A DNA stretch of 64,000 bases, taken from Tethya wilhelma (Eukaryota > Porifera > Demospongiae > Tethyida > Tethyidae). The notes beneath the pieces were generated by a model. It saw nothing but the letters and a program-made list of their open reading frames with translations. It had not been told where the DNA came from and made no database searches. Below, one piece after another: positions 46,045 to 58,039 of this stretch (positions are counted from its first letter, which is position 1; every line of letters begins with the position of its first letter). A program made the position numbers and the translations under genes. The stretch is from the NCBI GenBank assembly GCA_964030475.1, contig CAXIPT010000014.1:603675-667674 (forward strand), in the 5' to 3' direction.

Positions 46045-47046
46045 TCATGTTCCACTGATTGATTTACGAAGTCCAGTAGATTTTTGAATGCTCTTATTTT
46101 CAGTAGCTTTGTAGGTTTCCATCCACAATGCAGTTATAGAATACCCTCTAACAGTAACCCATAAACTTATTAAATCTTTGAGAAGTATCTCTGAATTATT
46201 TGGATCATCAATCTCCTGCGATAACAATGTCCAATGGAATAATACATCTTCATTCTCTAGCACTTTATCGTGAACACTCTCGTGAAATGATTCTTTCTGT
46301 GAATCAGATGTGACCATGTATTTTGGAAGAAGACTCTGTACACATTTTTCTATGTTTGCAAATAGAGAAAAAGCTTCATCATTTAAGGGATAGAGCCCTC
46401 CCCTGTTAACTTTTTCAAACCATTTGCGTGTATACGTAAGAACATCTTCTCCTTCTCCTTCCACAGCCATTTCTCCAAGGCAATCAATAAACTGACAATA
46501 TACTTCAGAATCTTTTTCTCCTAGTTTTTTCTCGTACTTCCGTAAAACTGAACGAGCAACATAACCTCCTACATAACGCACAACATTTAACTCATTTGCA
46601 GTTAACCTTACATCTTTGAAGTGTTGTGTAGGGCTCCTAGAACACAAAGCGGTGAAATGCTCTTGCATGCAACTTTCAAAAACTTCCTGGTAAATTGTCT
46701 GTTCAAGGAGATGGTCAGGAGTATGAATGTCCATTTTAGAAACAAAGTTTTCCCACAGAGATAATAAAATTATATCCTTTGTTCTCAGATGATGAAAAGT
46801 AGACCAAAGTTTTTGTCGTTTGGAATTGTTTGCTTTGTATCTCGTGGCTACCGAGCTAACTTGTGACCTAAAATAGGCCACTAGGTCTAAAGAAAACTTG
46901 TCAAAAAGCTTTGCTTCAGATTCTCCCTTAATTTTATCCAATATAGTTTGTCCAAACTTGCGTGCTTTTGAAGCTCTGGAAGCCTGAGAAGGAATTTTCT
47001 TCAGTGCATTTTCGATCGCTTTTGTGACTATTTCTCTTTCTGCCAT
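46045..47046 (-). CDS. Second ORF of the P-like transposon, function unknown
   Basis: An uninterrupted 333-codon ORF, intronless, ATG at 47046, stop at 46045. It starts only about 100 bp inside the right terminal repeat, so its promoter must lie in or near the repeat. Mostly helical: a basic N-terminus (KKIPSQASRASKARKFGQ), then KDIILLSLWENFVSKMDI, a conserved-looking core (LTANELNVVRYVGGYVARS, NRGGLYPLNDEAFSLFANIE), and a C-terminal LISLWVTVRGYSITALWMET followed by a Lys/Ser-rich end. No zinc finger, nuclease or ATPase motif. Its place inside the repeats suggests a partner of the transposase, such as a DNA-binding or regulatory subunit, but that is inference. It is intact while the transposase carries a frameshift. 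Confidence 0.75.
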   Translation of the reverse strand: MAEREIVTKAIENALKKIPSQASRASKARKFGQTILDKIKGESEAKLFDKFSLDLVAYFRSQVSSVATRYKANNSKRQKLWSTFHHLRTKDIILLSLWENFVSKMDIHTPDHLLEQTIYQEVFESCMQEHFTALCSRSPTQHFKDVRLTANELNVVRYVGGYVARSVLRKYEKKLGEKDSEVYCQFIDCLGEMAVEGEGEDVLTYTRKWFEKVNRGGLYPLNDEAFSLFANIEKCVQSLLPKYMVTSDSQKESFHESVHDKVLENEDVLFHWTLLSQEIDDPNNSEILLKDLISLWVTVRGYSITALWMETYKATENKSIQKSTGLRKSISGT

Positions 47047-47176
47047 GTCTGGTAACTGCGGCTCCTGAGTGTAAAATTTGCTCCAGCCATAGATCCTGAT
47101 CTACTGACGTCACCCGTAACGCGGCTCGTATTGACCACACCCACTGTTTCCAATCCCTCTCCCTCCTTTATCTATG

Positions 47177-50100
47177 AGCAGAGGCAGTGTGTTGGGTCAG
47201 TTTCACTGAATCTTTAGTTTATCCAGGTTAGTAACTCAAGTGAAATAGCATTTTTTAGAACTATCATGCATATAGTACTGAGCTTTGATATTGGCCTATG
47301 CTGGTGTGTTGTTTTTTTTTTTTTCAGTAAACACTGTTGTGTGTGACAGGCTGCCAGCAGCTACTATGATGAGTGATGCAAAACCAGTTACACTACATGC
47401 AAATACTTATTTCACATCATATCAGTGAAAAGTAAATCGTTAAAAGTTTACCATTTAATCATAAAATTTTCTGTAGTTTTCATTAGGCATGTGCAGCCAG
47501 GCTCACTGACAGCAGCTCGGTAAGCTGACGTCCTTGATTGCCCACGGCAGTTTATTTTGCCATTTCAAGATGCCATGGGGTATTTGCATGGGTCATCAGT
47601 ATTCATTGTCTTCTTTTGTACTCAATGTTATGCATGCCATTTATGCTCGCTATATTTGTGTGCCGAAGCTTGTGCACCATGAGGTGCTATTCATTGTCAA
47701 GGTATTCCATGCATAATTAGGTACAAGTGACCACATCTGTTGGCCCAACAGTATATTGTCTAGATATATGAAGCTTGTCAGCACCAAGTACTAGTAGCCT
47801 TGATCATGATGAAGAGGATAACAGAATAAATAATATTGTATTGGCTTAGATATTTTGAAAAGAGTTCATCTTCCCATAACTCTCCCAACTACTAATCTCG
47901 TATTGCAATCGAATCATTTACAGCTCTCTGCATAGGCCCTTCTGTTATACAACCTGGGGGAAGCTATTAAGTGCATTTGAAGGCTTAGCTTTCTTTCCCT
48001 TTCCCTACAATCCAAGAGGAGCTTGATGAAATCCCAATATAGGTATTGAGGAGATGGTTACTCATGACTAGTTTTGAGGCTACACAGGTTTACCACCTCA
48101 GATTGCAGCAATTTTCCTATGTAAAGGATGATGATGTTCTTCCTGGTGTGTGGATCACATATCCATTTAGTAGCCACTTTTATTCTTCTTTTCCCAACTG
48201 CAGCTTTGACTTTATGCCTACGAGTAGGAGTAAGAACAGATCATTTGGTAGCTAGTACGATTATGTAATCAAACTTGACCGAAACCAATAATACTGGACA
48301 GCATGTGAAGTGATGACACGTCTTTTGGGTGACAATTGATGTATTACTGTTGGTTTGCCAAGAATAGTTCTAGTAGTGTCACTACAATGAATGGATAAAT
48401 GCTCTCAACAAACGTAAAAGCTTGATTGCTGGACCCATTTTCTGTTAAACGTATACGACCACTTTTAATAGACTCTGATATTTGCCAAAGTTACATGTTC
48501 AGCAACTGTTCCACCAAACTGACAGACTATAGCTATTTTTGGATCAGAAATTAAACACTTTCCTTAACTCCAAGTTGGTAAATGATCACAACAACCTACA
48601 CATCTTATAGCTATCTTTCATTAGTGTGCAACGTGGCACAGACACATATAGTCACAAATGACATTCAGGACATTCATTGAAGTCATGTTGACACCCACTT
48701 ACTGCGGTCAGCAGCGTACGTTATTGTTGACCTTCATCCATCAGCTTCTCATAAATCTCTTCCAGCTCATCCATTCTGTCCATGTGTCATGTAGTGGGAT
48801 AGCATGACCTCTTTTAATAGACTCTACCACCATTTCCTGGTGTCAACATTTTTCACGTTCCCTGTAGAAGACTTCCTTATAGCACCACAGTAGAACTTTA
48901 CTTCTCAACAGTTCATATACATCAGTGAGATCTTTGTCTTTCCCTTAATTAGCCCCATGGCCATATATGCAATTATCTTGAGAGGAGGTTTTTTGAGACC
49001 TTGTCCTTTTAGCTTATTGACTGGTAACATTTCAAACTGAACACTATAGCTATATATATTACATACACAGAGCTTCTCAACTCTGAGCAACGTGACCGGA
49101 TTAGAGTCTTGAAAGGAGGTTTTTTGAGGCCTTGTCCTTTTAGCTTATTGACTGTTAGCATTTCAAACTGAACACTATAGCTGAGCAATGTGACTGGATT
49201 ACAGTGCATGGTCTGAGTAGCTTCACTAGAAAAGGACATGGAAAGCAAAATATAGCTTTAATTGTAGCACACTGAATACATCAATGATCCATACTACATG
49301 CAGGCCCAGCTAACTCAGTTCATTATTATGAGACAAACTTGGAGCAAATAATGCTTGCTGTCCTGAAGCAGTAGGCACTGTAGGTTTAGTTATGTAATAT
49401 TCTATGAAATTGTTCCTTGTCATTGTTGGCCTCCTACTTTGTTTGGTTACAAGCTTTTTGACTCTGCGAAAGAGTTTCCTTAACTCTTGATTAAAAAAGT
49501 CAGTACAGTGAATCCAAAATAAGTTTGCCTGATAATATTAGTTGTAGAACAATATGCATGGCTTCACGAGTTGAGTAATAACCATGGGATTTTACTGTCA
49601 TGTGAACTCCGTTGATTTCTAATACCTGGTACGAGGTTACAGTTGTTTACCATGCATGGTCATCTTACAATTCAATAGAAGTTACATGTCTAAAACAAAT
49701 GTTACAATGAAAGATGATGAGCCAGAATTTGATTGCAATTTTGTGGAGGATTTGTATGAGGAACATTACCAGGTGGTTTATTTTAGTCTATAAACTAACT
49801 CAGGAGACATGGCATGATATGTTAGAACATTACCAAAGAAATGTTGCCCACTGAAATGGTCATATACACAGAGACTCAATGAATGCTTAAAATCGAATCT
49901 AGATAAGTATATTCATACCATACACATGGATGGTTTATATTTAATAGTTTTTTCTTCAACAGTATGGAGGGAAAACATTCAGGCATGAATTTGCACACCT
50001 AGAAAAAAAAGTAAATATAGCTTAGTTCCTGAGGGTACACATTGTATGGTTCTTATTGCTTCAGCATTCACGATAAAAAAATTGGGAATAAAAACATCAA

Positions 50101-51005
50101 CGTTAGAATTTCCTATTATTGAAGAATTATGAAAAAAAAGAAATACCTGTGTACAATCATTAATCTATCTAAAAACTATAGTTCTTTTCATTCTTGTTCA
50201 GAGACTTTGGCTTTCAATCCTGTTGGTTGTAAAAATATAGCCTCTTTCCAACTGTATAAAATGTTTACCAGTTGTACAAAGATGGCACTCAAATTATTAA
50301 GTGATCCTAAGAGGCTCTACTATTAACAAGTACAAAAAGCATTAGATAAAAACATAGGAATGAAAAAAGTGAGCAAACACGATAGAAATGGTTGTCAGAC
50401 TGAGTGAGTTCATTCCACTGTGTTAACTATGTTCATATCCCTACTGAGCTCAATGACATTGTAGACACAATTTGGGTAATTGAGATGGGTCTAGTTCATT
50501 GGCATCTGATTCTTAGTTCTGGTCGAGGGGGCCAAAGACTAGCTAAATTCGAATTTTGATATAATTATAAGCAGTTAAACAAACTGGCTTAAAAAAAAAC
50601 CTAGCCTAAGCCTACCTACACTTCCATAGCTAGTGTCGAGCTTCTCCTACAAAGCACTAAAGAAAAAAACGTGAGTTTAAAACCAAGTTCACGATCTCAC
50701 CGCGATTGCAACCTTTGAACTCTAAAGCCTATATCTCCCCTCCCACTAATCAGACCTGACTTTAACTATGTATTTAGTAAAGCGCTACCTTACCTAACTG
50801 CACAGCAAGTCTAAAGCTCATAGCTCAAACGCTATGGCTATAAAAAAAAGTGAAAATTTGCACATTACGCGACTGTTGAATACTCGTTCGCAGATAAATC
50901 TGCAATAAATCTATGCTTTCTTATAGAGAAGCCCTACAGGATGAACTGCCTAGTTTTTTTTGTTTTCAACATAGCAAGTTGGTGTGCTGAAAGAAAAGCA
51001 TATCT
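47177..51005. other. Gene-poor stretch
   Basis: No firmly supported gene over 3.8 kb. Weak items: an exon-like piece at about 49687-49772 on + (MKDDEPEFDCNFVEDLYEE before a GT) and an open frame 50129-50326 ending MALKLLSDPKRLYY; on -, about 48720-48790 reads MDELEEIYEKLMDEGQQ. They may be remnants of transposon genes. Confidence 0.35.
48976..49182. repeat. Local duplication with a 132-bp period
   Basis: ttgagaggaggttttttgag through aacactatagct (48976-49050) recurs at 49108-49182 with a few substitutions. No coding content assigned. Confidence 0.75.
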
Positions 51006-51009
51006 TTGT

Positions 51010-51970
51010 GTATTCCCAGTACGGTAGTACTGGGTACACAGGAATGGCACGGATGCCCCATTAGCACAATACAAATATATCACGCGAATAACTCTACAAA
51101 AGCTGAGCACTAGGAACTAAAAGGCTTCTCAAGCTACTATTTAGCTCATTCTCTTTCTATTACAAGCCTAAAAACATGGCCTAAAACCATTGCTAAATTA
51201 CCAAACTAAATATTAACCTCCATCCTCTTCTTCTTCTTCTTCTATGTTGGCAAGGCTTTTCTCAGAGACCGCTCGCTTTCAGAAGCTGATTCTTGAACGA
51301 ATAATCTTGGTATCTTTGTCTTCAGTCGCTTTTGGCATCGGTTTTTCATGTCTCTCGTCCAGTCGCTAGAGACAAGACAGAAAGCACCTTCCCCGTATGG
51401 CTGCCATTAATTTCTAAACTCATGCATTATTCATGAATACTTAGGAATTCAAGTTGACAACCCTTTCCACAAAGGCAAGTGTGCATTATTTGGAATCTGC
51501 AGCTTACCTGACCAGTGCTGAACACTACCTTTCTTCAATAACTATCTTGCTACTCTTGAATAATCAACTTAGCACTGAAGGCAACAAAGTTTTGTGATGC
51601 CACTACTCCGCCTGCAGTGATGCCAGGTCCTGCAAATTCAGTAAGCTAGCACTGAGGACATGTACCATTAGTCGGACACACACCCTGATACACACGGCAC
51701 AAACTCATTGATATAATTATGAAAAAATGAGAGCAAACAAGAACAAAAAACATTGAAATGTAACGAGACACAGGAATGGCCAAATCAAAAAAAGAAAGCA
51801 AACAAGTGGAATGGCTGTTAGAGTGTGTAAAGAATTCTTCCTGTGGGCGAAATGAAGGACTTGACACAGTAGAAGGATAGAAGGATTCTGCACTCACTCT
51901 AACAGCCATTCCACTTGTTTGCTTTCTTTTTTATGATTTGGCCATTCCTGTTACATTTTCAATGTTTATC
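51010..51970 (-). repeat. R block and F foldback, inverted
   Basis: 51013-51485 is R reversed, starting with the terminal palindrome cccagtacggtagtactggg read on the other strand. 51725-51970 is an F foldback (acaagaacaaaaaacattg to ttttcaatgt). The T block between them is mostly lost. Orientation matches the copy at 38.8-39.7 kb. Confidence 0.65.
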
Positions 51971-53651
51971 GTGGATGCCTAAATTATGTTGGTCTATAAT
52001 TAACAATTCATGTGACAAAATTTGTTTGTCATAGCAACCTTAGTTAGTAACAATATAATTAATTATTCTTGAACTAAATATTTATACTGTACTTGTCACA
52101 TGACTGACATTCTTCCAGATGCATGTTCTAATAATTATATTGCAATAATAAAAATTATATAATATATATTCTAACTGGAACGTGCATTGTCACGGTAATC
52201 AGAACTTTATTTGGCAGATACATGCAATACTGATGAATAATCTTTTCTAATTAGAGGGAGGCTGCCTTAACTATCCTGAGTAAAAGTTTTTCAAGAGTGT
52301 TGTCTTCCTAACTTGCATAAATAGTAAATAGTGTTTGAGCTGAATGAGGTGAGAGAACAAAGTAGTAATTGTACATACTTCAATTTTATTATTATTATTT
52401 TTTTCGATTTTAGGCTTAGAAAAGAGGTGGAGGAAATTTCCAACATGAATGACCATCTCCCTAATGAATGATATCCTTCTAGTAAAAAACAACAGGCCAA
52501 GACTTAGCACTTCAATAACATAAGAGTGAATATAATCCTTGCAATGGCCATGTATCCCTCCAGAAATGAATAAAATCCACATACTTATTTGTGCCAAAGA
52601 TAGAAAATAGAGAATTGATTGTCGGCTTTCTTTAGACTCCATGCATCCATGTATCTGACTTTAGCGGTACTGAATCTAATCAAACATCTTTACTGTGTCA
52701 TCCAAGATGTGACAAGTGACGACCAGGCAAAAAAAATTATTGTAGGCGTCATATGTATTGTTTGGATTTGTGACCCCTGTCAATTAGAGTTCGTGATTAG
52801 TAAAGTGTGCAGCCTTAAAATGGAACAAATTGAACAAATGTTTCTATATGACCTACTAATGGAAAGTAAATTCTGAGTAACCATATGCTCAGTGTTAATT
52901 TTTCTCACCTTGATACAGGTAATAGTTGTCTGGTATCAAATTTTGGAATATGTAGCTATTGTTCAAAAGTAGTTATAGAAAATTTCTGCAAAACCAGCTC
53001 TGCTCACTTAGATCATGTGACCATAAAATTTATTTATGAAGTTACTGTACGTTCATTGCACAGAACATTGACTTAAATTATTACTCACTAATATCAAATT
53101 TATTTAAAGATTTTTGCAGCTGAATATTTAAGCAGTTAATTAGCTATTGCCTGCCTTAACTACATGAATTGTGACATTCTCCAGCAGCATAAATGTCAAA
53201 GCAATCTCTCTTTGTTACATGCAGTGGTGGATCTAGGATTTGAGGAAAGACAGGCCCCCCTAGCATGTGCCGCTTATGTGGCAACGCACCCCCTACAGCA
53301 GTGCTGTGGGCTGAGCCCACACTTGGAAAACCCCGGGGGCATGTCCCTCAGAAAATTTTTGAAAATGGATGCTCTGAGATGCATTTTTTTCCACTCCAAG
53401 GGCACCTGGGCAGCTTCACTGACAGTTCTATTCTTGATCTCTTTGCTGCAAACATGCGTACATCTCACGTACATGACTACACTTTGCACGCCATGCACCT
53501 AACCATACAACAATAATATTAATATTAAATTTTACACTATATACTTTCAAGTATAAAACTACGTACACAACAAACATCAGCTCCTATGGTTACTGTATTG
53601 TAGAAGTCAATCAACTCAAATGAGTGAATGTCTTTCAAAAGTAAGTTAGCG
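51971..53651. other. Non-coding stretch with one MITE end
   Basis: AT-rich, no supported gene. At 53224 cagtggtggatctaggattt looks like the end of a hAT-type MITE, and GC-richer sequence follows to about 53345. No partner end was identified. Confidence 0.4.
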
Positions 53652-54131
53652 TTAATGTCCCTAGCAAGCATTTACTGTTGCCATGCATGCAGCCCCCACA
53701 TGCACTAAGCTTAGGAATTAGTTGGTTTATTTGGCAAAATGTTTGAGGGGCAGTGCGAGCTCCATGAGCTGATGGTACTGTATGATGAGCGCTGGCTCAC
53801 CGGAGCTGTGCCTGTTTGCAGTAACCACCAGGATGGAGACGCCCAAGGTGAAACCCCCCAAACAGGCTCCGCTCAGGTGATTCTGCTTAGACGTTTGACC
53901 CCTTGCCACCCTAGGGACTGATGAAGATGTATGTACAAGAACTGAGTAAGATAGCTGTGTGATAACAATGAGTATATAATGGTCATGGTGGGGTGCTGTA
54001 TACATGTAGTAAATGAGAAGCAAGTGTATGGCAGTGATTAAATGAGGTTAACTGGCTTGGTGATAGCAAACAGAGCTCAAATGAAGCAGCAATAGTGGGT
54101 TATAATTCCTTGGTAGCGGCAGTGTATTAAT

Positions 54132-55109
54132 TTAAGATGATAATAGGTGCTGGATAGCTAATTGTCTATGTTTTTTGCTGAGGTGAATGTAACGGTGGTA
54201 GGCTGTGCTTCGCCATCTGCCTAGCAGTTTGATGTTGTATGAAGATAGGCCCACCTGGGCTGCCGAGGTGGCTGCACCTATCCTGAAACTATGGGTGTTG
54301 TAGGACTTGGGGTTATGGCCAACCTTCCGAAGTAAGTAGCGTAGGTGCTTGAGACAGGAGTGTCTGGTGAGAGGGGTACCATCGTCAAAGACAAACAGTG
54401 GTCCTGATTGTGTGGTCTGTCTGCTGTGTGTTAGGTAAGATCTCATGGCTGTGTATGGGGACGTGGGTCCTTGAGACTGTGGAAGTGAGATTGTGCAGCC
54501 GCTGTGGAGTTGGTCAGTTTTGGACCTTTTGAGATGGTAGTTGAGGTGTCCTTTTGACCACGATATGTCGTCTACTGATGGATGGATGTGTGGGTCAAAC
54601 TGTTTGCTGGTAGGTGTGGTAAACTCACTTACCCGTAGGAAGCCATAGAAGGCTAGAGTAAATACAGCTGAGAGCATGCGCTGGTCATGTTTGCTGTACA
54701 AGTGTGACTGTTTGAGCCTTTGTAGTAGTGAGTTCAGGAGTCTGAGAGTGATTGGCTGTCTTATGGTCTGGCGTGGCTTAGAGTTGAGGCATTGAACTCT
54801 CGTGGCACCTCTAATGACCAGGGTAAGCCTGTGATTGTGTCTGGTAGGGTCTGAGAGTCCGTGCTGACGGTGGAAGCTCCTGACAGCTGCAGTGTAGACT
54901 TTGATTGAGGCTGGTGCAAGTGACCTGCTGAGGTCGACTGCAAAGTAAACCAGTGTCTCCTTACTAGCAGGTAGGGGTTGGACATGGTGTTTGGAACAGA
55001 AGCGTAGGAATCGCTTGACTCCAGTGCTGTATGTAGTGCGGGTTGATGAGGCTAGTGAGAATTGAAGAAGGTCCCTAAGCTGGGCATTCAGAGCTGTCTG
55101 AGTATGCCA
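54132..55109 (-). CDS. Tyrosine recombinase (integrase) of the DIRS-type element
   Basis: Open for 326 codons on the -. Early part: TTYSTGVKRFLRFCSKHHV and SLAPASIKVYTAAVRSFHR (SAM-like core-binding region). Catalytic part: YGFLRVSEFT (first Arg), HSFRIGAATSA (HxxR) and RSTAYHRYIHL (nucleophile Tyr). The residues needed for strand exchange are present. The frame is -1 relative to the reverse transcriptase ORF and overlaps its end by about 20 nt. No ATG occurs in the first 137 or so codons, so the recombinase is probably made by frameshifting from the upstream ORF or from another message form. It would integrate the circular DNA intermediate. Confidence 0.87.
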   Translation of the reverse strand, partial: WHTQTALNAQLRDLLQFSLASSTRTTYSTGVKRFLRFCSKHHVQPLPASKETLVYFAVDLSRSLAPASIKVYTAAVRSFHRQHGLSDPTRHNHRLTLVIRGATRVQCLNSKPRQTIRQPITLRLLNSLLQRLKQSHLYSKHDQRMLSAVFTLAFYGFLRVSEFTTPTSKQFDPHIHPSVDDISWSKGHLNYHLKRSKTDQLHSGCTISLPQSQGPTSPYTAMRSYLTHSRQTTQSGPLFVFDDGTPLTRHSCLKHLRYLLRKVGHNPKSYNTHSFRIGAATSAAQVGLSSYNIKLLGRWRSTAYHRYIHLSKKHRQLAIQHLLSS

Positions 55110-56704
55110 GGGGTTGGTGTAGGGAACTTGTTTGCCTGTGGTGCAAGAGAGAAAAAACGAGTAAATTGTTGTCTGGAGAGAGCGTCTGCCAGGTCATTGC
55201 TTTTGCCGGCAATATGTTTGAGTGTAACGGTAAAGTTATTGTGTGCGGCGACAAGAAAAAGCTGGCGCATGAGTTCCATCAGTTTTGGGTGCTTAGAGGA
55301 TTTGCCCTCCCAGGCATGGACAATGGCTTGGTTGTCACAGTAGAAGCGAATACGTTTCCTTGACCACCGATGTCCCCATGTCAGAGCTGCTGCCAGTATA
55401 GCAAAGAGTTCCTGCCATTGGATGGAGGTAGTGTTGGAGAGCTGTTGATGTGGCTGCCAACTGTAGTGGAACCAAGCACCTTGAAAGTACGCTCCACATC
55501 CCAGGGTACCGGATGCATCGGTGTAGAGTGAGAAGTCAGGGGCATCTGTGACGTGCTGCTCTAAGAAGAAGGCCTTGCCGTTCCAGGAGGGAAGGAATAT
55601 TTGCCACCATGCAATGTCCAGTTTGGCACTCTTGTTCAGCCGAATGTGATGGTGTAGACAGTGTACCTTTGTGCTAAGATCAATGAGTCGTCGCAAGAAC
55701 AGCCGGCCAGCTGGTACTGCACGTGCAGCAAATGCTAATTTCCCGATCAAGGAAAGTAGTTCTCGTTTGGTGGCCTTTGTACGAGCTTGCCATTTCCCCA
55801 GTTCCACGAGGATATCTTTGAGTCTGTCTTTGGTGAGGCGAATCTGCTGTAGAACACTGTCTAGTTCTAGTCCAAGAAAGGTTAAGATTGTGAGTGGGCC
55901 ATCAACTTTCTCCATAGCTACTGGTATGCCTAGAAGCTCGCACACTCGGAGGAAAGTGCTGAGATACCTACAGCATAGATCCATGTTTGGTGGTCCTAAA
56001 ATTAAGTAGTCGTCCAGGTAGTGGAGAACCCATTTCAGACCATAATTTGTGGTTAGAATCCATTGGAGGGCTTCCGCTACTAGGTTAAACAGATATGGTG
56101 CTGATCTGAGTCCAAAAGGCAGACATGTGTCCACATAGTACTGTTTACGCCATTGGATGCCAAGCAACTCCCAGTCTTGCTTCCGAACTGGGATAATGCG
56201 GAAGGCTGATTTCAAGTCCACTTTGGACATTAGGGCTCCAGGTCCAAGGGAAGATAGTAGGCGGACTGCATGGTCTACCGACGTGTATTGTAGGCTATAT
56301 GAATGTGGTCGTTTACACTCAGGCCATGTGATGCAGACAGGTGGTGGATCATGCGCCACTTGCCATTCTTCTTTGGGACTACTCCCACTCCCGAGCATTT
56401 CAGGTTAGGTAGTGGTCTCTGGGCAAATGGGCCTAACAGTCTCCCAGCTGTACATTCTTTTCGCAGCTCGTCGTCAATTACTGTGGGGTGTGTGTGTGCT
56501 GATAGGAGGTTTCGTGCATTCATCGGCCCTCTGGGGCCTTCGTAGCCTAGAGCAAATCCACTCTGGATGTTGTGAATTAGGTCTGATGCCCAAGTCTGGT
56601 CTGGATGGTACTTTAGTTCTTTCACAAATTGAGAAAGTTGTAGAGGGGTGTGACTTTTCTCTCTCTCGAGTTGAGAGTGCCGTTGAGGGTGAGCTCGCTG
56701 GAGC
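55088..56704 (-). CDS. Reverse transcriptase and RNase H of the DIRS-type element
   Basis: The N-terminal part (about 56660-56290) contains CSGVGVVPKKNGKWRMIHHL. A frame change near 56300 (NDHI then SYSLQYTSVDHAV) is needed to enter the main ORF. That holds SKVDLKSAFRIIPV (motif A Asp), DTCLPFGLRSAPYLFN (motif B) and VLHYLDDYLILG (YxDD). RNase H follows with YTDASGTLGCGAYF, WQELFAIL, FYCDNQAIVHAW and GKSNDLADALSR, so the four acidic residues are in place. Stop at 55088. The main ORF is in the same frame as the gag ORF, while the segment between is not, so either one indel broke this copy or the element uses two shifts. Converts element RNA to DNA. Confidence 0.88.
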
Positions 56705-58039
56705 TCAGGGTTTGCTGGTGCACCCCTTGCCAGGGTGTGGACCCTGGCAGTGCTGGTGCCAGCACACATGGGCGAAGATGCAGTCGTCACCTCTGGTGCA
56801 TTTCCCAGAATTGAAACGTTTGCAGATCTCTGTACCACTGGTTGTGTGGGTGGCTCTGTCCGCTGGTAACTGTTGCTTCTGGGTGGTGGTTGGTGGGCCA
56901 AGGCGGCTGGTGATGGGAGGTCTGTCACGAAAGGAGTTAGCCGTTTTGCGTTGTTTGGCAAAGGCCCAAATATAAATTTCGTCGTTGATGGCGTCCCAGC
57001 GTAGGGTGGGGTCTCGGGCAGCTGCTTGCCTAAAGAGCTCGTCGTATGTGATACATTGTTCCGCCGAATTATAGGAGAAGAACATTACCATGAAGGTCTG
57101 GTATTTGGCGAGTTCCAATGCTGCTGATGGCGAGGATGCCAGATGGACACAGAGGTAGCGGTTCCATGCCTCCAGCCATGTGGGTAGGTCTTCTACTTCC
57201 CGATGGGGCTTGTGTTTGCATTTACTCCGCCCACGAGTGTCGCGTGTGGCATGGGTTATTGGTATGGTGCCTTTAGGGAGCAGTAGTTTGTCAAAACACA
57301 CATACTTACCTCGGCGTATGCGGCTCTGTGTACGCCTGGGCAGTGGTGGTGCACATGCCACTGAGGATCGCAGTGGGACATCATACCAATGGTGTCTCTT
57401 TGGCCGGTGACTCCTCCTGTGGGAATGCCTGTGGCGCCTGTGTTTCCTGCGAGAGGAGCGGCTGCGCTCTCTGCTGCTGTCGGATGAACTGGAGGCTGAG
57501 GAGGAGGACGAAGAGGACCATGAGGAGCTTGAGGAGTCATCGCTGGATGACGAGGAGGTGGACCGGCTGCGGTGCCGCCTCTTGTGGTGATGGGACTCCT
57601 GCTGTGAATCCCTTCTTGACCGCTTGCTACGGTGGTGGTGCTCAGACCGGCTGCGGTGAGAGGGTTTCCTCTTGCGTGGTGTGGCGATAGTCAGCTGTGA
57701 GCTATCGGTGTCAGAGGTGTCCCCACTGCCTGCTGTGTCGTCCTTAGTAGAAGACTCTGAACCACTTGCCATGGTGTCGTCGTCAACTGGGGGTGGTGTG
57801 GCAGGTGTTGTTGTCTTGTTGGTGGTGGATTTCTCCTTCCGTTGAATCTTACGTGTTATGACATAGTTTGCGAGTCTTGCAGCCAACTGTGGCTTACTAC
57901 CCTTGGTTGATAGGTTGTGGTGGTTGAGATACAGCAGAAGGGATTCTTTTGACAGTTTCTTTATGGATTTTGGTGAAGGTGGGATTGGTGGTTTTCTCCC
58001 AGTTGTACTCTTGTCTGTTGGGGCTTTCCCAGTAGGCAT
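56705..58039 (-). CDS. Gag-like protein of the DIRS-type element
   Basis: 444 codons, ATG at 58039. Residues about 25-60 (KKLSKESLLLYLNHHNLSTK) resemble a SAP-type DNA-binding helix pair. The middle (about 110-215) is Ser/Arg-rich and very basic with HRRSRSTSSSSSDDS-like repeats. A folded part follows (YLCVHLASSPSAALELAKY). The C-terminus has a CCCH-type finger (CKRFNSGKCTRGDDCIFAH, spacing C7C5C3H) and CWHQHCQGPHPGKGC. Nucleic-acid-binding structural protein of the retrotransposon particle by family analogy. The stop is followed directly by the reverse transcriptase region in another frame. Confidence 0.8.
   Translation of the reverse strand: MPTGKAPTDKSTTGRKPPIPPSPKSIKKLSKESLLLYLNHHNLSTKGSKPQLAARLANYVITRKIQRKEKSTTNKTTTPATPPPVDDDTMASGSESSTKDDTAGSGDTSDTDSSQLTIATPRKRKPSHRSRSEHHHRSKRSRRDSQQESHHHKRRHRSRSTSSSSSDDSSSSSWSSSSSSSASSSSDSSRERSRSSRRKHRRHRHSHRRSHRPKRHHWYDVPLRSSVACAPPLPRRTQSRIRRGKYVCFDKLLLPKGTIPITHATRDTRGRSKCKHKPHREVEDLPTWLEAWNRYLCVHLASSPSAALELAKYQTFMVMFFSYNSAEQCITYDELFRQAAARDPTLRWDAINDEIYIWAFAKQRKTANSFRDRPPITSRLGPPTTTQKQQLPADRATHTTSGTEICKRFNSGKCTRGDDCIFAHVCWHQHCQGPHPGKGCTSKP

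Larger units (their letters stand above)
42364..47176. mobile_element. P-superfamily-like DNA transposon with two convergent genes
   Basis: 4813 bp bounded by inverted repeats. The left end catagataaaggaggggaga runs on to ggattggaaac (42364-42395); the right end is its inverse at 47146-47176 with one base fewer in the G run. Inside are the transposase (42927-45931, +) and a second ORF (46045-47046, -), converging on a 113-bp gap with a GT repeat. A clear 8-bp target duplication was not found, so the true ends may lie slightly farther out. Confidence 0.7.

Noticed and set aside
47534..47720. Overlapping small open frames near 47.6 kb
   Set aside because: Two overlapping frames of 60 codons without motifs or splice context; expected by chance.
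53739..57700. Open frames on the + strand across the DIRS element
   Set aside because: They are antisense to gag, reverse transcriptase and recombinase, have no motif and appear only because the element is GC-richer.
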